The notes under the pieces were generated by a model that had not been told where the DNA came from, did no database searches, and was given only the letters and a program-made list of their open reading frames with translations. From the NCBI GenBank assembly GCA_964596245.1, contig CAZQSK010000010.1:1-34881 (forward strand): 34,881 nucleotides of DNA, in the 5' to 3' direction. Below are positions 16,094 to 23,718 of this stretch, one piece after another (the first letter of the stretch is position 1; each line of letters opens with the position of its first letter). A program made the position numbers and the translations under genes. This stretch comes from RHKK01 sp964596245. GTDB taxonomy: Bacteria > Patescibacteriota > Patescibacteriia > 2-12-FULL-60-25.

Positions 16094-17695
16094 TTACTGA
16101 AGCTGCTCTTTCTTCTCTTTCATGAAAGCTGACCATTCTTCCAGAATATTGAGGAAAAGCTTGAACGGAGCTTCGAAGATGAAGTCAAAGAAGAAAACGA
16201 ACACGTTAAAGCGCGACACGCTTTCCGAAAGGAAGCGGCCGGCGCGCAAAATCGGAATCGAAAAGAAGTCCACGAACAAGGTCACGACATTGTCCGGACG
16301 CGAAACGGCTACATACTCACGGGACGCGAGGCGGAGACGGAACGCGAAGAAGCTGACCACACACAAGAAGAAGATGAAGATCAACGCGCTCACCCAGGTG
16401 AAATGGAGGAACTGCAATGTAATAAACGTAAGTGTAAACGTGAAGAAGAAGGCAAAGGCATACGCCAAGCCAAAAAACAGCGAACCGCCAAAGCCATGCT
16501 TTTTCGGCGGACGCACTTCCCACGCCTGCGGGCCTTCTTCGGCAAGCAACTCATCAACGCCACGCACGATGCGCTTAATGTTTTCCTTATGCGGCGGACG
16601 GATCAACAAACCGACCAAGAACATCATGATCGGCGGGAACAAGACGTTAACCGCCAGGGAAACACGATGGATCTCCTGATACAAAAGGATCTCAGACGGA
16701 ACTTCCAAAGCCAATGCAAACAAGATCTTGGTGATGAACAAGTAAATCATCGCGCGCGTGGTCCCACGGCGCAATTTGCCACGCGATTCGTGCATGCGCT
16801 TGTCGGCAATGCGTTCGATGGCGGCATGAAGAAGGTCCGGCTTCTGCATGAGCTCTTCGGCCTTGGCCGGATTCTCAAGCAACGCGGTACGCAAAATGTT
16901 GAGCGAAATCGCCCACGGTTTAACGGCATGCTGGAACTTTTGAGCAAGCGGGTCAGCCAAGGCGGCGGCCACACGCATCTGAATGCCGGTCATTTCCAAA
17001 GCCATCTCGGCCGGAGTGGAGATCCAATTGATCGGCTCCATCCAATCGGAACGGAACGCGCGCACAAGCTTATAGCCGATCATTTCATCATCGGCCTTGA
17101 GCAACATGCGGTAGCAGGCAACGTAAATCTGCAAACGACGTTCATCGTCGCTCAGCACGCCCTCAGGCAACACGATGCGCTCGGCCAACTGCTCATACAA
17201 AAAGTGGACCAAAGCCTTCATCAAGCCATGATCATCGACCAATTCCTCGAGCTCGGCGGAAATAATACCAAGCAACCACTCTTCATGAGCTTCATTGCCG
17301 GCATGGACACGCTGAATAGCGACGTATTTGGCAACAACATCGGCTACGCTGTCACCCAGGTTTTCATGCAAGACACCATTGGGAAGATAACGGGCAGCAA
17401 TCAACTCACGCACCAAGGCATGGCCCACACTTTTCGGATCGCCATCCAACGCAAGCTGACGCTTCAAAATACGCTTGATGGCGGACTTACGCAGCAAGTG
17501 GTCTTCCTGATAATCAACGGCATTGCGGATCTTCTCGTAGAGAACCGAAAAGCGACTCACCGCGGCATGAACCGTGATACGCGAAGTTTCCGGAACATCC
17601 GGTAACGGTTTCGGTTGTACAGCCTTCGCGAGGAAGGACGTTTTTGCCAGGGAGAGACCCATAGACAGGTAGCGAGTATTGCACAAAATCGGCAT
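16094..17695 (-). CDS. Large membrane-anchored protein of unknown function (533 aa)
   Basis: Not recognised. Residues 1 to about 310 are soluble and helical, rich in charged residues (SRFSVLYEKIRNAVDYQEDH, LGIISAELEELVDDHGL). From about residue 315 follow a pair of membrane segments (MIYLFITKILFALALEVPSE, AVNVLFPPIMMFLVGLLI), a basic loop (RPPHKENIKRIVRGVDELL), then another very hydrophobic pair (GGSLFFGLAYAFAFFFTF, WVSALIFIFFLCVVSFFAF), and an amphipathic C-terminal tail ending EEWSAFMKEKKEQLQ. The ATG at 17695 is preceded by TATAGG (17713-17718), a weak promoter; an in-frame ATG at 17662 is the alternative start. It heads the run leading into tgt. No catalytic motif is seen. Confidence 0.8.
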   Translation of the reverse strand: MPILCNTRYLSMGLSLAKTSFLAKAVQPKPLPDVPETSRITVHAAVSRFSVLYEKIRNAVDYQEDHLLRKSAIKRILKRQLALDGDPKSVGHALVRELIAARYLPNGVLHENLGDSVADVVAKYVAIQRVHAGNEAHEEWLLGIISAELEELVDDHGLMKALVHFLYEQLAERIVLPEGVLSDDERRLQIYVACYRMLLKADDEMIGYKLVRAFRSDWMEPINWISTPAEMALEMTGIQMRVAAALADPLAQKFQHAVKPWAISLNILRTALLENPAKAEELMQKPDLLHAAIERIADKRMHESRGKLRRGTTRAMIYLFITKILFALALEVPSEILLYQEIHRVSLAVNVLFPPIMMFLVGLLIRPPHKENIKRIVRGVDELLAEEGPQAWEVRPPKKHGFGGSLFFGLAYAFAFFFTFTLTFITLQFLHFTWVSALIFIFFLCVVSFFAFRLRLASREYVAVSRPDNVVTLFVDFFSIPILRAGRFLSESVSRFNVFVFFFDFIFEAPFKLFLNILEEWSAFMKEKKEQLQ

Positions 17696-17736
17696 TTTGT
17701 CGAGTCCCCAACCCTATAATTTGGCTATAAATAAAC

Positions 17737-17757
17737 AAAAAAGATCCCAGTGGGATC
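17737..17757 (-). terminator. Compact intrinsic terminator fused to the stop of the 106-aa gene
   Basis: On the minus strand the stem GATCCC-ACT-GGGATC (6 bp, 3-nt loop) is followed directly by TTTTTT. The last two bases of the TGA stop codon are the first two of the stem. The terminator at the end of the second GC-rich gene (20365-20385) has the same design. Confidence 0.75.
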
Positions 17758-18076
17758 AGTCGCTGTGGTCCTCGTTCCGATGAGGCTCACAGATGAAGAA
17801 GTCGAACACGGATGAACCCTTCTTACGGGCCTGGTCGATGAACCAGCGGGACAGGTTCCAGTCCTCGGGCAAGCCCTTGTGATACCGATGCGTGTCGACC
17901 GAGTGGGAAGGGCCATGCCCCTTACGGAACCCACCACCCGGCGCGGAGAGCATCATCTGGCAGACCACCACTTCGATGCCGAAGAGGTTCTTCTCCTCGA
18001 AGTACTCCTCGATGTACTTCTTGGGTCCGGCGGGCAACTTGCTCACCGCGTCCTTCCGAATGATGATCAGGCTCAT
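17756..18076 (-). CDS. Hypothetical protein (106 aa) coupled to plsC
   Basis: Not recognised. Starts MSLIIIRKDAVSKLPAG and ends EPHRNEDHSD. It appears soluble: a short beta-alpha start, GIEVVVCQMMLSAPGGGF in the middle, then a histidine-rich stretch HGPSHSVDTHRYHKGLPEDW and an amphipathic helix near WFIDQARKKG. The histidines could bind metal, but no known motif is present. The ATG at 18076 overlaps the plsC stop as ATGA, and GAGGT upstream can serve as Shine-Dalgarno. An in-frame start further upstream inside plsC is unlikely. GC content is clearly higher than in neighbouring genes, as in plsC, and a terminator is fused to its stop codon. Confidence 0.75.
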   Translation of the reverse strand: MSLIIIRKDAVSKLPAGPKKYIEEYFEEKNLFGIEVVVCQMMLSAPGGGFRKGHGPSHSVDTHRYHKGLPEDWNLSRWFIDQARKKGSSVFDFFICEPHRNEDHSD

Positions 18077-18861
18077 CTTGCACCTCGGCTCAGCTTTGAA
18101 ATGAAACGCTGCGAGTCCTTCTCTTGCTGCCAAGCCTTGATGATGACGCGCTTGAACGACCACTCTTTGTCGAGGAAGCCGTCCAGCTTGGCTTCGGAAG
18201 CAGGTACGTCTCGCGCATGGAGCAACATGCGACGACCGAACAGATCCACGCCATCGCGGACTAGCTTGGCCCTACCCCCGGCACCGAGCTTGGGATGCCA
18301 GCCGATGGTGACCGACAGCGCGGGGCCGTAGATCGCCTGCGCGCGGATGAATCCGCCTTGCTTGGGCGTCACGAGCTCGGGTGTGCGCGTGCCTTCGGCG
18401 AAGATGAGCAGGCTCGCGCCTGCCGCCATCGCCTCACGTGCTCCACGATCCACGTCTTCACGATCGCTCGAGCGTCCATCGCGATGAACCGCGATGCACG
18501 CTTGCTTGGCTGCCATCCAACCGATGAACGGATAGTCCATCACCTCGCGCTTCACCACCCAGCACACATTCAGCCCGCAATGCCTCGCGACCGTGAGCAT
18601 AGCCAGGAAGTCGAAGAAGCTAGTGTGATTGGACAGGAGGACGCAGGGCGGCGAAGTCGCACGCCGCGCAGGCAAGTCGTAGTCGACGCGAATACGCAGA
18701 ATTACGCACGCGAGTCGGAAGATGCGATCGCCCCACTTGGAGACGGCCTGCATGGCCTCGATCTGTGTCTTGGCCAAACGGGCCTCGACGTAGGCGAACA
18801 TCAACACTACGCTGAAGCACAGAAATGCAAAGCAGAACGCGAACCACTTGATGATTTTCAT
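18073..18861 (-). CDS. plsC: 1-acyl-glycerol-3-phosphate acyltransferase-like protein (PlsC family)
   Basis: Membrane-bound acyltransferase of phospholipid synthesis; transfers an acyl chain to lysophosphatidic acid or a related acceptor. 262 residues: an N-terminal membrane helix (about 4-26), block I NHTSFFD (78-84, the HX4D catalytic pair), and block III FAEGTRTPE (154-162). Length fits the family. A strong Shine-Dalgarno GGAGG (18869-18873) lies 7 nt before the ATG, unusual in this window. Composition is about 60-70% GC in sampled stretches versus about 50% around it, which suggests transfer. It overlaps the 106-aa gene downstream by four bases. Confidence 0.9.
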   Translation of the reverse strand: MKIIKWFAFCFAFLCFSVVLMFAYVEARLAKTQIEAMQAVSKWGDRIFRLACVILRIRVDYDLPARRATSPPCVLLSNHTSFFDFLAMLTVARHCGLNVCWVVKREVMDYPFIGWMAAKQACIAVHRDGRSSDREDVDRGAREAMAAGASLLIFAEGTRTPELVTPKQGGFIRAQAIYGPALSVTIGWHPKLGAGGRAKLVRDGVDLFGRRMLLHARDVPASEAKLDGFLDKEWSFKRVIIKAWQQEKDSQRFISKLSRGAR

Positions 18862-18879
18862 GGAACAACCTCCGGCCCG

Positions 18880-18908
18880 AAGCTAGCAGCATTTCCCGGT
18901 TTTAGCAA
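18880..18908 (-). promoter_or_regulatory. Candidate promoter of the plsC cassette
   Basis: On the minus strand TTGCTA (18903-18908) is followed by 17 bases and TAGCTT (18880-18885), preceded by TGC so that it reads as an extended -10. A start near 18873 would leave at most a short leader including part of the GGAGG site, so the exact start is uncertain. It lies between the tRNA terminator and plsC. Weak matches; low certainty. Confidence 0.3.
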
Positions 18909-18920
18909 TCCTCCCAACGC

Positions 18921-18948
18921 AAAAGCCCTCGCGTTCGCGAAGGCTTTT
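18921..18948 (-). terminator. Intrinsic terminator after tRNA-Val
   Basis: AAAAGCCCTCGCG (18921-18933) pairs with 18936-18948 along 13 positions with one G-U type mismatch and a 2-base centre. The flanking A and T runs allow it to work in either direction. It lies just after the encoded CCA of tRNA-Val and ends the bactofilin-tRNA unit. Confidence 0.75.
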
Positions 18949-18951
18949 ACG

Positions 18952-19028
18952 TGGTGGACGCCGAGGGATTCGAACCCCCGACCCTCTCGGTGTAAACGAG
19001 ATGCTCTAACCAACTGAGCTAGGCGTCC
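18952..19028 (-). tRNA. tRNA-Val (anticodon UAC)
   Basis: Acceptor stem GGACGCC pairs with GGCGTCC; D-arm GCTC...GAGC; anticodon stem TCTCG/CGAGA with loop TTTACAC, giving anticodon UAC; T-arm GGGGG-TTCGAAT-CCCTC. Discriminator base is A and the CCA end is encoded (18952-18954). It is followed by a terminator and lies 8 bases after tRNA-Leu, so both are probably in one precursor. Confidence 0.97.
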
Positions 19029-19036
19029 TGGACACA

Positions 19037-19123
19037 TGGTGCGGCGAGAGAGACTTGAACTCTCATGACCTTGCGGTCGCCACCCCCTCAAAGTGGTGCG
19101 TCTACCAATTTCGCCACCGCCGC
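19037..19123 (-). tRNA. tRNA-Leu (anticodon GAG)
   Basis: Class II tRNA with a long variable arm. Acceptor GCGGCGG pairs with TCGCCGC (one G-U); anticodon stem CCACT/GGTGG with loop TTGAGGG gives anticodon GAG; variable arm CGACCGCAAGGTCAT region; T-arm GAGAG-TTCAAGT-CTCTC. The CCA end is encoded (19037-19039). It is about 40 bases after the stop of the diacylglycerol-kinase-like gene. Confidence 0.96.
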
Positions 19124-19162
19124 CCCATCTACCCAGGACTTCTTTCAAGCGGGCCAAGATTA

Positions 19163-19921
19163 TCAGGTTTTTTCGCCCCTGACAAGCGACCGCCCCTTCC
19201 CGACAATCACCTTTAATTTAGCCGGCAAAATCCTGATGGCAAAGTCGCTTCCCTGCAGCGGCTGCCCATCCACGAGCAAGGTTACAGGCTCCTCCGAACG
19301 GACGCGACCGGTCGTGAGCTGTAAGCGCGTCTCATCGCCAGGAATTGGCTTACCCCAAGGAAAACGTGGTGGCTTATCCCCTGTTCTGACGCTCACATCC
19401 AGCTTTCCATCTTTTGAATCTCCCTTTCCCACATTACTTAGGGTGATGGTACCGCCGGCGGTCGGGCGAATGCGGAAGCGCCCTTCGATATCGAGCTCGG
19501 CCCGTGTATCAGGCATCACAACATCGGTCAGGAAATAACGGTCCCCGACTTGGCCCACATCCAGCGTATCGTATAAACGACCGGCTAAGGCCTCGGCGGC
19601 ACGGAATCCCTTTGCCACGCCCAATGGACCTGCAAGATGATTGGAGCCGAGAATCGGAGCGAAACCAACGGCTACATCCAACCCGGGGAGAAACCACATC
19701 ATGCGCAAAAACGTTTCATCATCGCCGACTATCACCAAATGACGGATACCGGATCGTAGCGCGTCTTCTACTGTGTCCTTTGGTTTGCGAAACAAGGTGA
19801 GACGCGCGATGCGACCGCCAATACCAAGGCGCGCTAACTCAGCTTCAAAACGCGAGAGCTCGCGTTCGTGTTTCCGTTCGGCGAGCCGTTCGTCATAGAC
19901 ATAGGCGAACGACGTGTCCAC
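19163..19921 (-). CDS. Diacylglycerol kinase catalytic domain-like protein
   Basis: Resembles the DAGK/YegS lipid kinase fold. 252 residues from a GTG start 5 bases after the bactofilin stop. In place of the nucleotide-binding GGDGT the protein has GDDET (66-70) in HLVIVGDDETFLRMM; the next family segment is recognisable as VGFAPILGSNHLAGPLGVAKGF, corresponding to the usual PxGTxNxxA. The C-terminal half is beta-rich (FRIRPTAGGTITLSNVG, EPVTLLVDGQPLQG), like the second domain of the family. Loss of glycines in the signature makes kinase activity uncertain. The start is shorter than in most relatives. Confidence 0.7.
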   Translation of the reverse strand: MDTSFAYVYDERLAERKHERELSRFEAELARLGIGGRIARLTLFRKPKDTVEDALRSGIRHLVIVGDDETFLRMMWFLPGLDVAVGFAPILGSNHLAGPLGVAKGFRAAEALAGRLYDTLDVGQVGDRYFLTDVVMPDTRAELDIEGRFRIRPTAGGTITLSNVGKGDSKDGKLDVSVRTGDKPPRFPWGKPIPGDETRLQLTTGRVRSEEPVTLLVDGQPLQGSDFAIRILPAKLKVIVGKGRSLVRGEKT

Positions 19922-19926
19922 AAATT

Positions 19927-20328
19927 TTATGCTTTACCAACCGTGACCTGTCCCTCGATCGCGGCACCGGGTTCGATGCCCAGGGTTGCAGCGGTTAAGT
20001 TGCCTTTGATCTTGGCTGAAGATTTCAAGTCGATTCGTTCGCTTGCAACTAGGTTGCCCTCGATGGTTCCCGAGACGGTTGCCGCGCGAGCCTTTACCTC
20101 TGCCTTAACCAAGGCATCAGGTCCGACGGTCAACATACCGCCAACCGTCAGCTTACCGGAGACTTCGCCGTCGATGCGCATATCCCCTTCGCCACCAAAA
20201 TCACCGTCGATCTTTACGCCCTTAGCGATGACCGTTACGGGATTTGGCGCAGAAACAGGGATAGAAGGCGTCAGAACGGGAGGCTGCACGTCTTCCTCTT
20301 CAGATGGGCTGTTGAATCCAAATGGCAT
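19927..20328 (-). CDS. Bactofilin (polymer-forming cytoskeletal protein)
   Basis: Bactofilins form stable, nucleotide-independent filaments that help position wall enzymes. 133 residues. After a short low-complexity N-terminus (about 1-30) comes the right-handed beta-helix core, built of short repeats with G, V and I at regular spacing: GVKIDGDFGGEGDMRIDGEV, KLTVGGMLTVGPDALVKAEV, SGTIEGNLVASERIDL and AKIKGNLTAATLGIEPG. Typical size. It starts its own unit, with a promoter-like pair 9 nt before the ATG, followed by the DAGK-like gene and the two tRNAs. Confidence 0.92.
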   Translation of the reverse strand: MPFGFNSPSEEEDVQPPVLTPSIPVSAPNPVTVIAKGVKIDGDFGGEGDMRIDGEVSGKLTVGGMLTVGPDALVKAEVKARAATVSGTIEGNLVASERIDLKSSAKIKGNLTAATLGIEPGAAIEGQVTVGKA

Positions 20329-20337
20329 ATCGGACGG

Positions 20338-20366
20338 AGCTTACAAAGCGCGGTGCTGGAGGTCAA
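20338..20366 (-). promoter_or_regulatory. Candidate near-leaderless promoter of the bactofilin gene (TTGACC-17-TAAGCT)
   Basis: On the minus strand TTGACC (20361-20366) is followed by 17 bases and TAAGCT (20338-20343), which ends 9 nt before the ATG at 20328. Hexamers, spacer and distance match the mreB promoter. Its -35 overlaps the last bases of the T-tract of the preceding terminator. Confidence 0.6.
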
Positions 20367-20385
20367 AAAAAGACCCGCTGGGTCT
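20365..20385 (-). terminator. Compact intrinsic terminator fused to the stop of the 128-aa gene
   Basis: On the minus strand the stem AGACCC-AGC-GGGTCT (6 bp, 3-nt loop) is followed by a run of T (seven counting the last stem base). The A of the stop codon TGA is the first base of the stem. Same layout as 17737-17757. Confidence 0.75.
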
Positions 20386-20771
20386 CAGGTGCGCATGCCG
20401 TCCTCGACGCTACGTCGATAACAGTCCCGCAAGCTCGTCGCGATGTCATACTCCTCGAAGAGCTCGCCGCGACTCGCACGCATCTCCGCCAGAACGTAGC
20501 GGCGACGCAGAGTCTCGGGACACACGTACCAGGGAAGCGCCTTCATCCGCGCCTTGTAGTCTCGTATGTCGGCACTCAAGCGATCGTATTGCGCCTTGAG
20601 TGTCCTGCACCGATCGTCCCAGGCCGCGAAGGCCTCCTTGTCCAGCTGATACCGCTGTTGCGGTGTCAGCTGCGGTGAATCCGGACTGAGCCAAGTCAGG
20701 AACGCCCACGCTAGGTACGGAAACACCACGCCGCCACCGACGACGAGAGTCAGAACGAACAACCATCCCAT
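20385..20771 (-). CDS. Hypothetical membrane-anchored protein (128 aa)
   Basis: Not recognised. N-terminal membrane segment (MGWLFVLTLVVGGGVVFPYL, continuing AWAFLTWL) followed by a charged helical domain: LTPQQRYQLDKEAFAAWDDR, RLSADIRDYKARMKALPWYV, then RRRYVLAEMRASRGELFEEY. The C-terminal part may be a coiled coil. ATG at 20771 is chosen because AAGGAGG (20777-20783) lies 5 nt upstream; a GTG at 20777 would overlap that site. It follows the argS stop by 15 bases and ends in a terminator fused to the stop. GC content (about 63% in a sampled stretch) is above its neighbours, as in the plsC cassette. Confidence 0.75.
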   Translation of the reverse strand: MGWLFVLTLVVGGGVVFPYLAWAFLTWLSPDSPQLTPQQRYQLDKEAFAAWDDRCRTLKAQYDRLSADIRDYKARMKALPWYVCPETLRRRYVLAEMRASRGELFEEYDIATSLRDCYRRSVEDGMRT

Positions 20772-20786
20772 ACCCACCTCCTTCGG

Positions 20787-22502
20787 CTACATCTCATCCG
20801 GAACTGGAATAGAAAGCAAGGCCAGTCCGGAAACCAGGGTTTGACGGGCGGTGGCGACCAAACGCAAGCGCCCCTCGAGCAATTCGCCCTGGGATTCGAG
20901 CACCGGGACATCGCGATAGAACTCGTTGATGCGCTGAGCGACATCAATACACCATTGCGCGATGACGGATGGTCGCATTTCTTTCGCTGCTTGTTCGATT
21001 TTGACGGGGAGCTGGGCCATCACCAACGCCAATGACTTTTCCGATGCATGATCATACGCGCGAGTCAGAGCGTCTTTTCCGGCAGCGCTAAATGGATTGT
21101 TGGCTTTGCGCATGATCGATGCCAAGCGCGTGGCTGCATACTGACAATACGGACCCGTGTCGCCGTCGAATGCGAGCGACTGCTCCAAATCAAAAGTAAA
21201 GAGCTTGTCCGTGTCCTGCTTCAACATACCGAACTTCATGCCGGCCATCGCGATACACCAGGCCGCATGATCGATTTTGCCGTCATTCCAATCATGCTCA
21301 GCATGACGCTTCACGATTTCATCCGTCGCGTATTTGATGACTTCGTCACGGAATGTTTCATAGGTCACGATATTCCCCTCGCGCGACGACATGGCACCGC
21401 TCTTAAGCGTGACATATTCGAAGCCGACAAATTCCTGCGGCTTCCCGACTCCCATCATGTTTAATGTCTCAAACAATTGTTTGAAATAAAAAGCCTGACG
21501 ATTATCTACCACCAAAAGCGAACGGTCGGCTTTTGGATATTCCTTGAACTTCAATTCTGCGAGCGCGAGATCTTTCGTTGCGTACAGCGACGTTCCGTCT
21601 GATTTACGGATCAGGAATACGCCGAGCTTCTTTTCTTCCAAATCAACAATGATGGCGCCTTGTGATTCTTTGGCAACACCTTTCTTCAATAGGTCGTCTA
21701 CAATTTGCTGACCGCGATCAACGACTTCGGATTCCAAATACTGGCGCTTAATCTTCACACCAAGATCGTCAAAAATTGCGGCCATCTCATCCAAAGACCA
21801 GCGACGCGTCTCCTGCCAAAGCTTCTCCCATACCGGATCATGCGCCTCAAGCTTGCGCTGCACATCTGAAACCTCATCCTTATATTCCGGCTTGGCTTCT
21901 AGTTCCTTGGACGCCTCGGTGTACATCTTGCCGAGGAATTGGCCATTACGCTGATCGGGCTTGAGCGAATCAATGCCGCCGTTCTTGTTGATCCACCACA
22001 AACACTTGGCCACATGCGCGCCAACATCACCGTGATAGCTCATCGGAACCACATTCCAACCATCAGCCGCAAGAATATTCACGAGTGATTGACCAACCAC
22101 CATGGCACGCAAATGCCCCACGTGAATTTCTTTGTGGGTGTTGGGCTGTGCGTATTCGACGAGAATCTCTGGCTTCGTAATAGCCTTCTCCCCGGCCTGC
22201 TCAACCTCGCGTACCACGCGATGCACCGCATCACCGACATTCAAAACAAAGTTCACATACGGACCAGCCGCAACGGCAGACATGAAATCGCTTTGGCTAA
22301 GCGAAATGGAAGCAGCCACGTCTTTGGCAATATCTGCCGGAGACTTACCCATCGCTTTCGCAAGCTTGAAACAACCAAAAGCAAAATCCCCGAGCTTGCG
22401 ATCGGGCGGAAGGACGATATCTGACGGAGAAATGTCAGCTTTAAGATGTTCTGACAGGCGCTTTGCAAGGTCGCCGGTCCAGTATTGCCACGTGTTCATC
22501 AT
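20787..22502 (-). CDS. argS: Arginyl-tRNA synthetase
   Basis: Class I synthetase charging tRNA-Arg. 571 residues: N-terminal additional domain (about 1-95), catalytic domain with HIGH-type HVGH in PNTHKEIHVGHLRAMVVGQS, the GAMSSREGN segment in the KMSKS position, and a helical anticodon-binding C-terminus (LVMAQLPVKIEQAAKEMRPS to the end). Standard length. The ATG overlaps the tyrS stop (ATGA), so it is read with tyrS and valS. It ends just before the second GC-rich gene. Confidence 0.97.
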   Translation of the reverse strand: MMNTWQYWTGDLAKRLSEHLKADISPSDIVLPPDRKLGDFAFGCFKLAKAMGKSPADIAKDVAASISLSQSDFMSAVAAGPYVNFVLNVGDAVHRVVREVEQAGEKAITKPEILVEYAQPNTHKEIHVGHLRAMVVGQSLVNILAADGWNVVPMSYHGDVGAHVAKCLWWINKNGGIDSLKPDQRNGQFLGKMYTEASKELEAKPEYKDEVSDVQRKLEAHDPVWEKLWQETRRWSLDEMAAIFDDLGVKIKRQYLESEVVDRGQQIVDDLLKKGVAKESQGAIIVDLEEKKLGVFLIRKSDGTSLYATKDLALAELKFKEYPKADRSLLVVDNRQAFYFKQLFETLNMMGVGKPQEFVGFEYVTLKSGAMSSREGNIVTYETFRDEVIKYATDEIVKRHAEHDWNDGKIDHAAWCIAMAGMKFGMLKQDTDKLFTFDLEQSLAFDGDTGPYCQYAATRLASIMRKANNPFSAAGKDALTRAYDHASEKSLALVMAQLPVKIEQAAKEMRPSVIAQWCIDVAQRINEFYRDVPVLESQGELLEGRLRLVATARQTLVSGLALLSIPVPDEM

Positions 22503-23698
22503 ACGAGCTTCACAAAATGACGCTTACCCTTCTGCACCACCACGCCTGCTACTACTGTCGCTTTCACATCATCTACAACCTTGTCATCAACTTTGACGCC
22601 TCCTTGCTCAATTTGGCGACGCGCATCGGATTTGGAATCACACAAACCTGCTTGCACGAGAATATCGACTAACAACATCGAAGGCGGGACAATCTTGAAC
22701 TCTTCGATCTCATCCGGACGTGCGTGTTCCTGATGCACCTTGGTGAAATGTTCGGCTGCCGCTTCTGCCGCAGCATCTCCCGCCAACCACGCAACAATAC
22801 GCTTTGCGAGATCACGCTTATACGTCATCGGATTCCCCTCCTTCATTCCCCGTTCAATATCCTTCACTTCATCGCTGGAAAGATCGGTGCAGAGCTTGAA
22901 GCCCGGCACAATCATGCCGTCAGTCCAGCTCATGACCTTGCCGTACATATCTTCCGGCGAATCGCTGAGCGCGAGCATGTTGCCTTCGGACTTACCCATT
23001 TTCTTGCCAGTCGCATCAGCCAACAGCGAATTCGTGATCACAAACTTCTCTTTGCCCTTCATTTCCTTCAACAACGTACGACCAGCCAACATGTTAAAAG
23101 TCTGGTCATTTCCGCCAATCTCTCCATCCACGTCCATCGCAACGGAATCGTAGCCCTGCATCAACGGATACATGAATTCATGAAGATGCACGGGCTTCCC
23201 TTCGGTGATGCGCGTCTCAAACATATCGCGCTCCAACATTTGCTGAACCGTGAAATGCGAGGCGAGCTCAACGACATCGGCAAAAGACATCTTGGCCAAC
23301 CATTCGCTATTGAAGCGAAGCTCAACCGGGTTCTCGCCCTTAAAATCCAACACGCGACCAGCCTGTTCCTTATACTGCTTGCAGTTGGCCAGCACTTCTT
23401 CGCGCGTAAGCTGTTTGCGCACGGCCATCTTGTCCGTCGGATCGCCAATCATAGCGGTGAAGTCCCCAATAAGAAGAATCACCTTATGGCCAAGCGCTTG
23501 AAGCTCAGCCAACTTCTTCATGGTGATGAGATGCCCCAAATGAAGCGTCGGACCAGTCGGATCAACGCCGTAATAGACTGTGAGTTGCTTTCCAGCTTCC
23601 AAGAGCTTCTTTACTTCCGTTTTGGACGGATAGACATTCTCAACCGCATGCGACAGCAGCCAGTCGATCTTGTTTTTGTCGGTTGAGACCTTGGACAT
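22499..23698 (-). CDS. tyrS: Tyrosyl-tRNA synthetase with C-terminal S4 domain
   Basis: Class I synthetase charging tRNA-Tyr. 399 residues: YYGVDPTGPTLHLGHLI holds the HIGH motif (HLGH), KKMGKSEGN is the KMSKS loop, and the C-terminal 60 residues (MLLVDILVQAGLCDSKSDAR) form an S4 RNA-binding domain. The sequence type and length fit the TyrZ-like bacterial group. It lies 20 bases after valS and overlaps argS by four bases. No defects seen. Confidence 0.96.
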   Translation of the reverse strand: MSKVSTDKNKIDWLLSHAVENVYPSKTEVKKLLEAGKQLTVYYGVDPTGPTLHLGHLITMKKLAELQALGHKVILLIGDFTAMIGDPTDKMAVRKQLTREEVLANCKQYKEQAGRVLDFKGENPVELRFNSEWLAKMSFADVVELASHFTVQQMLERDMFETRITEGKPVHLHEFMYPLMQGYDSVAMDVDGEIGGNDQTFNMLAGRTLLKEMKGKEKFVITNSLLADATGKKMGKSEGNMLALSDSPEDMYGKVMSWTDGMIVPGFKLCTDLSSDEVKDIERGMKEGNPMTYKRDLAKRIVAWLAGDAAAEAAAEHFTKVHQEHARPDEIEEFKIVPPSMLLVDILVQAGLCDSKSDARRQIEQGGVKVDDKVVDDVKATVVAGVVVQKGKRHFVKLV

Positions 23699-23718
23699 AT
23701 CAGGCGAATAGTAGCTTT

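Noticed and set aside
16403..17605. A 400-codon open frame on the plus strand opposite the 533-aa gene
   Set aside because: It lies wholly antisense to a better gene, is rich in H, R and Q typical of shadow translation, and has no promoter or recognisable domain.
22724..23686. A 320-codon open frame on the plus strand opposite tyrS
   Set aside because: tyrS is unambiguous by its HIGH and KMSKS motifs; the antisense frame has no family features.
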